Below are positions 31,257 to 39,354 of a stretch of 64,000 nt of DNA, piece by piece. Below the pieces are notes generated by a model that did not search any database, was not told the origin of the DNA, and saw only the letters and a program-made list of their open reading frames with translations. Source of the DNA: Nonomuraea glycinis (GTDB lineage Bacteria; Actinomycetota; Actinomycetes; Streptosporangiales; Streptosporangiaceae); contig NZ_BMNK01000016.1 in the NCBI RefSeq assembly GCF_014646515.1, positions 172,465-236,464 on the forward strand. Reading direction: 5' to 3'. Numbering within the stretch: the first letter of the stretch is position 1; every line of letters starts with the position of its first letter. The translations under genes and the position numbers were made by a program.

Positions 31257-32054
31257 GTGACCTTCGTGACCAGCCTGCCCGCTTCCCCGCACGTCATCGA
31301 TGCCAGCCAGCACTGGGCCGCCCACCGGGAACCTCCGGCGCGGCGAACGCTGCTCACAGCGGCCGCGTCCCTCGCGGCAGCCTGGCTTGCCGGCTGCTCA
31401 TCGGCCGGCCTGCGGACCGAGGCGGCTCCCGCGTCCCGCCCAGGATCGACTCCCGGCACACCGAAGGCCGCCTACCAGCGGCTGATGGAGGGCAACAGAC
31501 GCTGGGTGACCAACGAGCTCCAGCATCCGGATCGCGATCCCACCCGCCGGGAGTTGCTGGCCACCGGTCAGCAGCCCTACGCGGCGGTGCTGTCCTGCAT
31601 CGATTCCCGGGTGCCGCCCGAGCTTGTCTTCGACACCGGCCTGGGCGATCTGTTCGTCATGCGCAGCGGCGGGACGGCCTTGGGGCCCGTCGTCACCGGC
31701 TCCGTCGAGTACGGGCCGATGACCAGCGGAACTCCGCTGATCGTCGTACTCGGCCACCAGCGGTGCGGCGCGGTCGCCGCCGCGTACAAAGCCCTGCGGG
31801 ACGATGAGCCGCTGCCGGGCAACCTCCAGGCGATCACGCACGCTCTGCGTCCGGCCTACGAACAGGCTGTACGGGAGCGCAGCGCCGACCCCATCGAGAC
31901 GATGGCCAGAGCCCAGGTGAAGCTGACCGCGAACGCCCTGCGCGGCAACCGAGACCTCGCGCCGCTGGTGGCCAAGGGGGACCTGGCCGTGGTCAGCGCG
32001 TACTACTCCCTGGACACAGGCCAGGTCGAGATCCTGAACGGCGCACCCGCCTGA
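31257..32054 (+). CDS. Beta-carbonic anhydrase with lipoprotein/Tat-like signal
   Basis: A 265-aa protein that would interconvert CO2 and bicarbonate. Zinc ligands and catalytic dyad are present: AVLSCIDSRVPPELVFD (Cys, Asp, Arg) and VVLGHQRCGAVAAAYK (His, Cys). The N-terminus has RRTLLTAAASLAAAWLAGC, a twin-arginine plus lipobox arrangement, so the enzyme should be exported and anchored outside the cell. GTG 31257 is my preferred start; an ATG at 31161 would add 32 unusual residues. It is a single gene with no visible partner. Confidence 0.85.
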   Translation: MTFVTSLPASPHVIDASQHWAAHREPPARRTLLTAAASLAAAWLAGCSSAGLRTEAAPASRPGSTPGTPKAAYQRLMEGNRRWVTNELQHPDRDPTRRELLATGQQPYAAVLSCIDSRVPPELVFDTGLGDLFVMRSGGTALGPVVTGSVEYGPMTSGTPLIVVLGHQRCGAVAAAYKALRDDEPLPGNLQAITHALRPAYEQAVRERSADPIETMARAQVKLTANALRGNRDLAPLVAKGDLAVVSAYYSLDTGQVEILNGAPA

Positions 32055-32174
32055 CCGCAGGCGGCCCCGGCGCGTACGGGCCCGCGCCCGCACGGGGCTC
32101 TGGGCCGCCAACGAACTAGTACGCCTGACCGGTGCGTCCTTATGCGATGAGCCGGGAATGAGGCCCCGCCAGAG

Positions 32175-32402
32175 TGCGGCAGGATCCTCGTCAACGGCAG
32201 CTCGGTGGCCGACGGGATCGAGATCAGGCTCAACGCCGCGGGCACCGTGGTGAGCATCGGCAACACGCTCGGCTCGGTCGCGGCCGGTCCCGGATGCCCG
32301 CAGGTGGGGACCGCGACGCAGTGCCCGGCCGGTGGGATCGATCGCGTCGACGTGTTCGCGGGGGACGGCGGCGACGCGATCCTGGTCGCCAGCGGCGCGG
32401 GG
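32175..32402 (+). pseudogene. Fragment of a calcium-binding (RTX-like) repeat protein
   Basis: The frame reads CGRILVNGSSVADGIEIRL, SIGNTLGSV... and VDVFAGDGGDAILVASG. G-D-G-G-D-x-I is a degenerate RTX/hemolysin-type calcium loop. There is no start codon with a ribosome site, and similarity stops where the TetR gene on the other strand ends. It is a leftover piece of a larger secreted protein. Confidence 0.45.
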
Positions 32403-32426
32403 CGTTCAGCCGAGCACGCGGAATGC

Positions 32427-33053
32427 TCAAGAACCGCCGAGGCTCGACAGCCCGTTGATCGCGATCTCGATCCCCCGCCGCCCGGCGGCCAGGACGTCCT
32501 CGTTCGAGCCGCCCTGCTGCTGGGCGACCAGGCCCGCCACGGACAGGGCGCCCATGAAGCTCCCGACCGCCGCCCCGGCCGACACGGGATCCAGCTCGGG
32601 ATAGACCTCGCACAGGGCCGCCGCCACCCGGGGCTGCTCCTGCATCATGAGCGTCAGCCCGCGGGCCCGCAGCGCGGGCTCGGCGAACATCAGCCGCGCC
32701 CGCAGCGGCGACAGCGCGAAGTCCAGCTCGTCGTCATCGGCCAGGCCGCGCACCAGACCGTCGAACATCCGGCTGAGCAGAGCCCCCAGGGGCTCCCCCG
32801 GCTGCCGCCCGGCGATCACGTCGAGCATGGCCTGCCCGCGATCCTCGGCCTGCAGGAAGAGCACATCCTCCTTGCTCGAGAAGTACGCGAAGAAGGTCCG
32901 GGGCGCCACGTCCGCCGCCGCGGCGATCTCGGCGATGGTGGTCTGCTCGTAGCCCTGCTCGCTGAACAGCCGCACCGCGGCCTCCAGCAGCGCGCGGCGG
33001 GTGCGGACCTTCTTGCGTTCACGATGACCTTCCACGACGCCACCATACCGCAC
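32427..33053 (-). CDS. TetR-family regulator, divergent from P450-1
   Basis: A 208-aa TetR protein with HTH RRALLEAAVRLFSEQGYEQTTIAEIAAAADVAPRTFFAYFSSKEDV. The FFAYFSSKEDV pattern belongs to the TetR group that often controls P450 or transporter genes in actinomycetes. A GTG seven codons in is an alternative start. A long palindrome lies in the ~55 bp between it and the P450 start, so it very likely represses that P450 and itself. Confidence 0.9.
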   Translation of the reverse strand: MRYGGVVEGHRERKKVRTRRALLEAAVRLFSEQGYEQTTIAEIAAAADVAPRTFFAYFSSKEDVLFLQAEDRGQAMLDVIAGRQPGEPLGALLSRMFDGLVRGLADDDELDFALSPLRARLMFAEPALRARGLTLMMQEQPRVAAALCEVYPELDPVSAGAAVGSFMGALSVAGLVAQQQGGSNEDVLAAGRRGIEIAINGLSSLGGS

Positions 33054-33066
33054 ACCTTGCTTTTAT

Positions 33067-33094
33067 GCACAGGTTGCAATTTCGCAATCTGTGC
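33067..33094. promoter_or_regulatory. TetR operator between tetR and P450-1
   Basis: GCACAGGTTGC-AATTTC-GCAATCTGTGC: 11-bp arms matching in 10 positions with a six-base spacer. It covers the GTG at 33091, which argues that the P450 starts at the later ATG. Confidence 0.75.
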
Positions 33095-33108
33095 GCTTCT
33101 CTGGAGGC

Positions 33109-34296
33109 ATGGACATCCTAGAGACGCTGCCGGTCGAGCGGGAAGACCCGTTCGAGCCGCCCGCCGTGCTGAAAGAGCTCCACGGACCGCTGCACCCGAT
33201 GACCTACGCCGACGGGCGGCCCGGCTGGCTGGTCACCGGCTACGCCGAGGCCCGCGCGGTGCTCGACGACGCGCGCTTCAGCAACACCTCGCAGGGTGCC
33301 GCGCCGCCGATCAAGGAGCTGGCGCCGCCCGAGGGGCTGGCCGAGCTGGTGATCCCCCCGGGCTTCTTCATCGCGATGGACGACCCCGAGCACTCCCGCT
33401 ACCGCAGGCTGCTGACCAGGCACTTCAGCATGCGAAAGATGCGGCTGCTGGAGCCCGGGACGCAGCGGATCATCGACCGTCAGCTCGACGAGATGGCCCG
33501 CGCGGGAGCTCCCGCGGACCTGGTCCCCGCGTTCGCGCTGCCGATCCCGTCGCTGGTGATCTGCGAGCTGCTCGGCGTGCCGTACGGCGAGCGTTCGCGC
33601 TTCCAGGACACCACCGCGCGGGCGGTGAACCTCGACAACTCCATCGAACAGCGCGGCGCCGCGGGCGCCGAGCTGATGGGCTACCTCTCCGAACTGGTCG
33701 GGCGCAAGCGGGCCGACCCCGGCGAGGACCTGCTCAGCGAGCTGGTCGCCGGTGGCGAGCTCGACCACGAGGAGCTCACCGGGGTGGCCACGCTGCTGCT
33801 GACCGCCGGGCACGAGACGACCGCGAACATGCTCGGCCTGGGCACGTTCCTGCTGCTGTGCCGCCCCGACCAGGCGGAGCTCGTACGCACGGATCCGGGC
33901 GTCGCGGAGACCGCGGTCGAGGAGCTGATGCGCTACCTCAGCGTCACGCACATCGGCCCGATCCGGGTCGCCAGGGCCGATGTGCCGCTCGCCGGACGGA
34001 CCATCAGAGCCGGTGAGACCGTGACGATCTCCCTCCCCGCCGTCAACCGGGACGCGACCCGCTTCCCCGACCCCGACCGCCTCGACGTCACCCGCCAGGC
34101 CAGGCAGCAGCTGGGCTTCGGTCACGGCATCCATCAGTGCCTGGGCCAGCAGCTGGCCCGGCTGGAGATGCGGCTGGCCTATCCGGCGCTGCTGCGCCGC
34201 TTCCCCGGGCTGCGGCTGGCCGTACCCGCCGGGGAGGTGCGGCTACGACCGCGGGCCGCCATCTACGGCGTGGCCGCTCTGCCCGTCACCTGGTAG
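33109..34296 (+). CDS. Cytochrome P450, copy 1
   Basis: A 395-aa soluble bacterial P450. The I-helix oxygen motif is LLTAGHETTANMLG, the ExxR motif is VEELMRYLS, and the heme loop is LGFGHGIHQCLGQQLARLE with the thiolate Cys. I use ATG 33109, although GGAGG lies only one base away; the earlier GTG 33091 is inside the operator. It resembles the CYP105/107-type enzymes that hydroxylate drugs or secondary metabolites. No ferredoxin gene is adjacent. It is controlled with the divergent TetR gene. Confidence 0.9.
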   Translation: MDILETLPVEREDPFEPPAVLKELHGPLHPMTYADGRPGWLVTGYAEARAVLDDARFSNTSQGAAPPIKELAPPEGLAELVIPPGFFIAMDDPEHSRYRRLLTRHFSMRKMRLLEPGTQRIIDRQLDEMARAGAPADLVPAFALPIPSLVICELLGVPYGERSRFQDTTARAVNLDNSIEQRGAAGAELMGYLSELVGRKRADPGEDLLSELVAGGELDHEELTGVATLLLTAGHETTANMLGLGTFLLLCRPDQAELVRTDPGVAETAVEELMRYLSVTHIGPIRVARADVPLAGRTIRAGETVTISLPAVNRDATRFPDPDRLDVTRQARQQLGFGHGIHQCLGQQLARLEMRLAYPALLRRFPGLRLAVPAGEVRLRPRAAIYGVAALPVTW

Positions 34297-34309
34297 GAGG
34301 CGGGGTACG

Positions 34310-35332
34310 TCAGGCGGCGGCGCGTTCGGCGGCGGGGCGGCGGCGCAGGCCGGCCCGCTGGAGGGACGGCGGCACGTAGGCCTGGTCGAGCGGGGCGACG
34401 TCGGTGCCCGGCGGGACGATCTCGTCGATCCGGTCGAGGATGTCGTCGGTGAGTGCCACGTCGACGCCGGCGAGAAGGTCGTCCAGGTGGCTCATCGTGC
34501 GCGGCCCGACGATCGCGCTGGTCACGCCCGGATGAGCGATCGCGAACGCCATGGCGAGGTGGGTCAGCGGCAGGCCCACCTCCTCGGCGAGCGAGATGAA
34601 CCGCTCGACGGCGTCCAGCCGGCGCTCGTCGTTGAGGTGCTTGAAGAAGCCGGCGCGGCGGAGTTCGTTCTGCTGTCCCTTGCGGACGCGGCCGGTGAGC
34701 AGCCCCTGCCCGAGCGGGCCCCAGACCAGCGTGCCCATCCCATGGCGCTGCGCGACCGGCAGCACCTCGCGTTCGATGCCGCGGTCGAGCAGTGAGTACG
34801 GCGGCTGCTCGGTGTGGAAACGTGCCAGGCCGCGCCGCTCGGCGACCCACTGGGCTTCCACGATGTCGGACGCCGGCATCGTGGACGTGCCGATCGCCCG
34901 GACCTTCCCGCTGTGGATCAGGTCGGAGAGCGCGGAGAGCGTCTCCTCGATGTCCGTGGCGGGGTCCGGCCGCTGGATCTGGTAGAGGTCGATGTGGTCG
35001 GTCCGCAGGCGGCGCAGCGAGTTCTCTACCGCGGTCACGATATAGCGCCGCGAGGCGCCCTGCTGGTTGGGGTCGTCACCCATCGGGCGGCTCACCTTGG
35101 TCGCGAGGACGACATGGTCCCGCCGTCCCTTGAGCGCCCTGCCGACGACCTCCTCGGAGTCGCCGTAGACGTCGGCGGTGTCGATGAGGTTGATCCCCGC
35201 GTCCAGCGCTCTGTGGATGATGCGGGCGGAGTCGTCGGGGTCGGGATTGCCGACGTGCGTGGCGAACATCAACGCGCCGAGCGCGTAGGGGCTGACCTTG
35301 ATCCCGGTCCGGCCGAGCGTACGGTACTGCAT
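34310..35332 (-). CDS. Aldo/keto reductase
   Basis: A 340-aa NADPH-dependent reductase. From the internal ATG (MQYRTLGRTGIKVSPYALG), preceded by GAGGAA, the family order is complete: the catalytic Asp/Tyr in DTADVYGDSEE, Lys in LATKVS, then HIDLYQIQRPD and the late cofactor site AIVGPRTMSHLDDLL. The usual His is replaced by Gln in YQIQ, which is common in the AKR11/12-like group. Upstream residues to 35431 are read-through. It is divergent from an XRE regulator that is its likely controller. Confidence 0.9.
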   Translation of the reverse strand: MQYRTLGRTGIKVSPYALGALMFATHVGNPDPDDSARIIHRALDAGINLIDTADVYGDSEEVVGRALKGRRDHVVLATKVSRPMGDDPNQQGASRRYIVTAVENSLRRLRTDHIDLYQIQRPDPATDIEETLSALSDLIHSGKVRAIGTSTMPASDIVEAQWVAERRGLARFHTEQPPYSLLDRGIEREVLPVAQRHGMGTLVWGPLGQGLLTGRVRKGQQNELRRAGFFKHLNDERRLDAVERFISLAEEVGLPLTHLAMAFAIAHPGVTSAIVGPRTMSHLDDLLAGVDVALTDDILDRIDEIVPPGTDVAPLDQAYVPPSLQRAGLRRRPAAERAAA

Positions 35333-35525
35333 ACGAGGCTTCCTCACTGATTCGACGCCGCGGAAGGCGGACGTGACTGTCGTGCGGGTGCCGCCTGGGG
35401 CACGTGGCACCTGTCCGGTGCTCGGCTCCATCGTGCGGCGGTACGGGCGCCGGCGGGAGAGACGTCCTTATCCGGGGACAGGCCGTCCCTGGCTGCGTCC
35501 GGCGTCCGGGGGGCATGGTGGAGGT

Positions 35526-36368
35526 GTGGACAGAACCGAACTGGCCGACTTCCTGCGCCGCTGCCGTACCCGGCTCGCCCCTGCCGACGTGGGGCTGGCG
35601 CAGGGCGCGCGGCGGCGCACCCCGGGACTGCGCCGCGAGGAGGTGGCGCAGCTGGCGGGCATGTCCACCGACCACTACACGCGGCTGGAGCAGGCCAGGG
35701 GCTCACGCCCGTCCCGCCAGATGCTCGCCGCCGTGGCCCGCGCGCTGCGGCTGACCGGCGACGAACGGGACCACCTCTTCCATCTGGCCGGCGAGGAGCC
35801 CCCACGCAACCGGCCGACCACCGAGCATGTCCGCCCCGGCCTGCTTCTCGTCCTCGACCGGCTGAGCGACACTCCCGCCCAGGTGGTGAGCGACCGCGGC
35901 GACATCCTCGCGCAGAACGCGATGGCCAAGGCGCTGCACGGTGACGTGTCCGCCCGCCCCGAGGCGGAGCACAACGCCGTCTGGCTCTTCTTCACCGACC
36001 CCTTCGCGCGGGAACGCTTCCCGGCCGAGGACCGTGACCACGCCGCCCAGGTGACGGTGGCGGATCTGCGCGCCACCTTCGCCCGCCGCCCCGACGACGC
36101 GCGGGTGGCAGCGCTCGTCCGCAGGCTCCGCGCCCGCAGCGAGGAGTTCGCGGCGCTGTGGGACACCCACCACGTCGCCGTACGCCGCTCCGACACCAAA
36201 CGCTTCCTGCACCCGATCGTCGGCCTGCTGGAGCTGGACTGCGAGGTGCTGCTGAACCCGGAGCACGACCAACGGCTGATCGTCTACACCGCCCGCCCGG
36301 GCAGCAGGTCCTACGAGCGGCTGGAACTGCTGCGCGTGATCGGCCTCCAGAACCTGACCCATGGCTGA
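35526..36368 (+). CDS. XRE-family regulator with MmyB-like ligand domain
   Basis: A 280-aa regulator starting at a GTG behind GGAGG (MDRTELADFLRRCRTRL). Residues ~10-75 form the XRE HTH (LRREEVAQLAGMSTDHYTRLEQARG). Residues ~100-275 form the MmyB-like PAS-type domain, including AEHNAVWLFFTDPFAR and KRFLHPIVGLLELDCEVLL, which binds fatty acids or related ligands. Such genes typically sit back-to-back with an oxidoreductase, as here with the aldo/keto reductase. A paralogue is at 43303. Confidence 0.9.
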   Translation: MDRTELADFLRRCRTRLAPADVGLAQGARRRTPGLRREEVAQLAGMSTDHYTRLEQARGSRPSRQMLAAVARALRLTGDERDHLFHLAGEEPPRNRPTTEHVRPGLLLVLDRLSDTPAQVVSDRGDILAQNAMAKALHGDVSARPEAEHNAVWLFFTDPFARERFPAEDRDHAAQVTVADLRATFARRPDDARVAALVRRLRARSEEFAALWDTHHVAVRRSDTKRFLHPIVGLLELDCEVLLNPEHDQRLIVYTARPGSRSYERLELLRVIGLQNLTHG

Positions 36369-36385
36369 ACGCTCAACGTGCGGGG

Positions 36386-36874
36386 TCACCTGTCCATGCC
36401 CGCCAGGAGCTTGGCCAGCAGGGTGGCCAGTTGCTCGCGTTCCGCGCCAGTCAGCCCGGCGGCCAGGCGCCCCAGCCCCGCCACATGGTCGGTCAAGGCC
36501 CGTTCCAGCAGGTCGCGGCCCGCGCTGGTGAGCCCGACCCGCACTCCGCGCCCGTCACGGGGGTCAGGCTCACGGCACAGCAGTCCTGCGGCTTCCAGCC
36601 GGTCCACCCGGTTGGTGGTGGCGCCGGGTGACAGCAGAAGGGCCGAGGCCAGTTCCCCGGGGGAAAGGTCGGCACCGCCACGGTAGAGCGTGGCCAGCAC
36701 GTCGAACTCGCCGCGGTTGAGGCCGTGCGGGCGCAACGTGGCCGCGATGAGCGTGTTGGCCCGGGCGTCAGCCCTGGACAGGCGGCCGAACAGCGCCATC
36801 GGCGCCGCGTCCACGTCCGGCCGCCGGCTTGCCCACTGCCGCACCATCAGCTCCACAGGATCCGAGTCTCGCAT
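36386..36874 (-). CDS. MarR-family regulator
   Basis: A 162-aa MarR protein with the winged HTH at residues ~55-115 (LNRGEFDVLATLYRGG; LSPGELASALLLSPGATTNRVDRLEAAGLL; wing EPDPRDGRGVRVGLT). It faces the SnoaL-like gene at 36946 across 71 AT-rich bases holding a large inverted repeat. It probably represses itself and that operon until it binds a small phenolic or lipophilic ligand. It is convergent with the XRE gene. Confidence 0.9.
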   Translation of the reverse strand: MRDSDPVELMVRQWASRRPDVDAAPMALFGRLSRADARANTLIAATLRPHGLNRGEFDVLATLYRGGADLSPGELASALLLSPGATTNRVDRLEAAGLLCREPDPRDGRGVRVGLTSAGRDLLERALTDHVAGLGRLAAGLTGAEREQLATLLAKLLAGMDR

Positions 36875-36876
36875 GC

Positions 36877-36930
36877 AAGTATTTTGACATCAAAACAAAT
36901 ATGTGCAACTGTTTTTACATCGAAATACTT
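36877..36930. promoter_or_regulatory. MarR operator pair
   Basis: AAGTATTTTGACATCAAAACA and its partner TGTTTTTACATCGAAATACTT form an inverted repeat with a 12-base gap. The left arm contains the perfect palindrome TTTTGA-CA-TCAAAA. The stretch is strikingly AT-rich for this genome and fills the MarR/SnoaL control region. Confidence 0.7.
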
Positions 36931-36945
36931 TCCCTGAGGAGTCCC

Positions 36946-37350
36946 ATGTCCCCCCGCCATGCTCAGACCGTCCACGACTTCTACGACGCGCTCGCCCGCG
37001 GCGACCTGGACGCCGCCGGCGATCTCCTGACCCCCGACGCGGTGCTGCACGTGCCCGGCCGCAGCTCCAACACCGGCGACCACGTCGGCCGGGACGCCGT
37101 CATCGGCTTCGTCGCCAAGGCCGCGGAGGTGACGCGAGGGACGCTGAGGCTGGCGGTGAACCGCGTGCTCGCCGACGAGGAGCAGGCCGTGGCCCTGGCC
37201 ACGTACACCGCCACCCGCCCGGACCGCGCCACTCCGCTGGTGAACAACGTGGCTCACGTCATCACCCTGCGCGACGGGCGCATCGCCGAGTCCTGGCTCT
37301 ACAGCCGCGACCAGTACGAGGTCGACGCCTTCTGGGGCGAGCTGTCGTGA
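36946..37350 (+). CDS. SnoaL-like/NTF2-fold protein
   Basis: A 134-aa NTF2-fold protein starting at ATG after TGAGGAG. HAQTVHDFYDALARGDLDAAGDLLTPDAVLHVPG is the standard opening of SnoaL-like polyketide cyclases and ketosteroid isomerase-like proteins; LVNNVAHVITLRDGRIAESWLY is the closing strand. It may be enzymatic or a ligand binder. Its stop overlaps the next gene's GTG (GTGA), making a two-gene unit under the MarR gene. Confidence 0.85.
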   Translation: MSPRHAQTVHDFYDALARGDLDAAGDLLTPDAVLHVPGRSSNTGDHVGRDAVIGFVAKAAEVTRGTLRLAVNRVLADEEQAVALATYTATRPDRATPLVNNVAHVITLRDGRIAESWLYSRDQYEVDAFWGELS

Positions 37351-37781
37351 CCGTCCTGACGAGCGCCCGCACCGTCCAGTCCGACCGGGACCGGGCCACC
37401 CGGCTCTTCCTGGACTGGTCATGCGATCCACGCTGGCGCGCACAGGTGCACCGCATGACCGTGGAACCGTCCGGCCACGCCGTGACAGGCCAGACGATCG
37501 TGGAGGAACTCCGCTTCGCCGGGCTGACCTTCGTCACGCCCACCCGTATCGAACACGCTGACGCCACCCAGGCGCGCTACCGGGGAGGCAGCGCGATGGT
37601 GAACGTGAGCGGGACACGGGTGATATCCGCCGTCTCACCCGGCGAGATCCGCCTGACCGCGACCCTGGACATACGGCTGCGCGGCCCGCTCCGGCCGCTG
37701 ACCGCTCTGCTCGCCCCCTCTTACCGCCGGCTGCAGGAGGCCGACCTCGACCGGCTCGTGGCCCTGCTCGCGCCCGGCTGA
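37347..37781 (+). CDS. SRPBCC-like (polyketide cyclase/START-type) protein
   Basis: A 144-aa protein beginning at the GTG overlapping the preceding stop. RLFLDWSCDPRWRAQVHRM, followed by alternating strands (GTRVISAVSPGEIRLTATLDIRL) and a C-terminal helix YRRLQEADLDRLVALL, gives the helix-grip layout of SRPBCC proteins, which bind hydrophobic ligands. Family assignment is moderate. Translational coupling to the SnoaL-like gene suggests both handle the same small molecule. Confidence 0.7.
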   Translation: MTVLTSARTVQSDRDRATRLFLDWSCDPRWRAQVHRMTVEPSGHAVTGQTIVEELRFAGLTFVTPTRIEHADATQARYRGGSAMVNVSGTRVISAVSPGEIRLTATLDIRLRGPLRPLTALLAPSYRRLQEADLDRLVALLAPG

Positions 37782-37812
37782 CGGAATTCGGCGCCGGACC
37801 TCGCGTCCGCAC

Positions 37813-38430
37813 TCACGACGGCGGCTCGGTGCCGGCCTGTTCGCGCACCATGTAGTCGGCGTACCAGTCCGGCCAGTCCGGGTCCTCGGCGCCGGTGCGC
37901 GCCTCGTGCTCGCCGTGCGCGGCCGCGGCGCGGCGCAGCGCGGCCGCGAGGTCCGACGCCGAGGCGAACGTGGTGAGCGACGGGTCCAGCCGTCCCGGGA
38001 GCCGGGTGGTGACCTCCTGCAGAACCCAGCCGTTGCCGTCGGGGTCGCTGAAGGACAGGAACGAGCCGTAGCTCGTGCGCTGCGGATCCGCACCGGCCAC
38101 CCGGGCGTCGGTCCCGGCGTGGTGGAAGACGCCGCCCGCGTCGTGGAAGACCTCGCTCGGGCCGGCGCCGAGCCGCTTGAGCTCGTCGTAGGCGGCGCCG
38201 ATGTCATCGACGATCAGGTGCAGGCCCTGAGCCGAGCCCGGCGGCTGGGAGGTGACCGAGGTGCCGAAGATGACCGCGGCCGGCGAGCCGGGCGGGGTCG
38301 TCTGTACCACCCGGAAGTCCTCGCCGGTGGTGACATCGGCGTCGAGCCGCCAGCCCAGCCCTGTGTAGAAGTCCTTGGCCCGGTCGACGTCCGCGACCGG
38401 CACCACGACGACTTCGAGTTTCATGTCCAT
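37813..38430 (-). CDS. VOC-family protein with C-terminal extension
   Basis: A 205-aa glyoxalase-fold protein. The start MDMKLEVVVVPVADVDRAKDFY follows an AGGAGG site by eight bases; nine upstream residues are possible but less likely. Both VOC half-sites are present, including HLIVDDIGAAYDELKRLG and FLSFSDPDGNGWVLQEVT. A ~50-residue tail ends with DPDWPDWYADYMVREQ, a feature shared by a defined actinobacterial subgroup. Function is unknown; metal-dependent modification or sequestration of a toxic compound is typical. No divergent regulator faces it directly. Confidence 0.85.
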   Translation of the reverse strand: MDMKLEVVVVPVADVDRAKDFYTGLGWRLDADVTTGEDFRVVQTTPPGSPAAVIFGTSVTSQPPGSAQGLHLIVDDIGAAYDELKRLGAGPSEVFHDAGGVFHHAGTDARVAGADPQRTSYGSFLSFSDPDGNGWVLQEVTTRLPGRLDPSLTTFASASDLAAALRRAAAAHGEHEARTGAEDPDWPDWYADYMVREQAGTEPPS

Positions 38431-38565
38431 GGCCTGTGCCTCCTGAGCTCCTGTCAACGGCCGACACGACGAGATTCGTGCAGTCTGCCCATGGCTGACC
38501 TGGGGAAACTCAGGCCAGGGCGTGAGGGCGGCCCTGGTTTCCCCCGCGTGGCCCGGCGAGGCGGA

Positions 38566-39261
38566 TCAGGTCTCCTTCGCGGGCTCGTCGTGGGTGCGGC
38601 CGGTCAGGACGGCGGCGGTCAGGGTGAGGTGCCGGGTCAGCACCTCGGCCGCGGTGTCGGCGTCGCGGGCCAGCGCCGCCTCCTCCAGCCGGCCGTGCTC
38701 ACCGACGGCGTCCCGGCCGGGGGTGCGGCGTGCCGACCACCGGCGAGCCAGCTCGCTCGCGGTCCACATCCGGTCGAAGACCTCCAGCAGGACAGGATTG
38801 CCGCACCCCTCCAGGAGGGTGCGATGGAAGAGCCGGTGTGCTTCGGCCCAGGCGTCGCTGTAGTGCTCCCCCTCGTCCTGCGCGTACGCCGGGGTGCGGG
38901 CCAGGCGGTGGTGGGCGGCTCGTACGCGGGCCTCCCAGTCGACGTCGCCACGCTCGATGGCCATGCGCAGCATGACCGGCTCGATGGTCCGGCGGGCCTC
39001 CGCGATCTCCTGCCAGCGGCGGTCGGAGAAGGCCGGTACGGCGAAGCCGCGGTTGGGCAGCCGGTCGGCGAGGCCCTCGCCGACCACCCGGACGAGCGCC
39101 TCGCGGACGACGGCCAGGCTCACCCCCTGGTCCTTGGCGAGGTCCTGCGGTTTGAGCGCGTCACCGGGGGCGAAGTCGCCGCGCATGATCGCGTCCCGCA
39201 GGTGTGCGTAGACCTGCTCGGAGAGCATCTGCTTCCCCGGCGAGGTGGCTGCCTGAGTCAT
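38566..39261 (-). CDS. GntR/FadR-family regulator
   Basis: A 231-aa regulator. The winged HTH is at residues ~13-75 (LSEQVYAHLRDAIMRGDFAPGDALKPQDLAKDQGVSLAVVREAL), and the all-helical FCD ligand domain at ~85-220 has the metal-ligand pattern in ...FHRTLLEGCGN... and EHGRLEEAALARD. FCD regulators commonly sense organic acids. No catabolic operon is adjacent, so its targets lie elsewhere or have been lost. Confidence 0.9.
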   Translation of the reverse strand: MTQAATSPGKQMLSEQVYAHLRDAIMRGDFAPGDALKPQDLAKDQGVSLAVVREALVRVVGEGLADRLPNRGFAVPAFSDRRWQEIAEARRTIEPVMLRMAIERGDVDWEARVRAAHHRLARTPAYAQDEGEHYSDAWAEAHRLFHRTLLEGCGNPVLLEVFDRMWTASELARRWSARRTPGRDAVGEHGRLEEAALARDADTAAEVLTRHLTLTAAVLTGRTHDEPAKET

Positions 39262-39354
39262 GTCCCCATCATAGACGATCCGACCAATAATCGATTATCT
39301 TCCCAGCGATCTCGATGAAGGCGCCGCCGACTTGTGGCGAGCGCCGCAGGCCCG

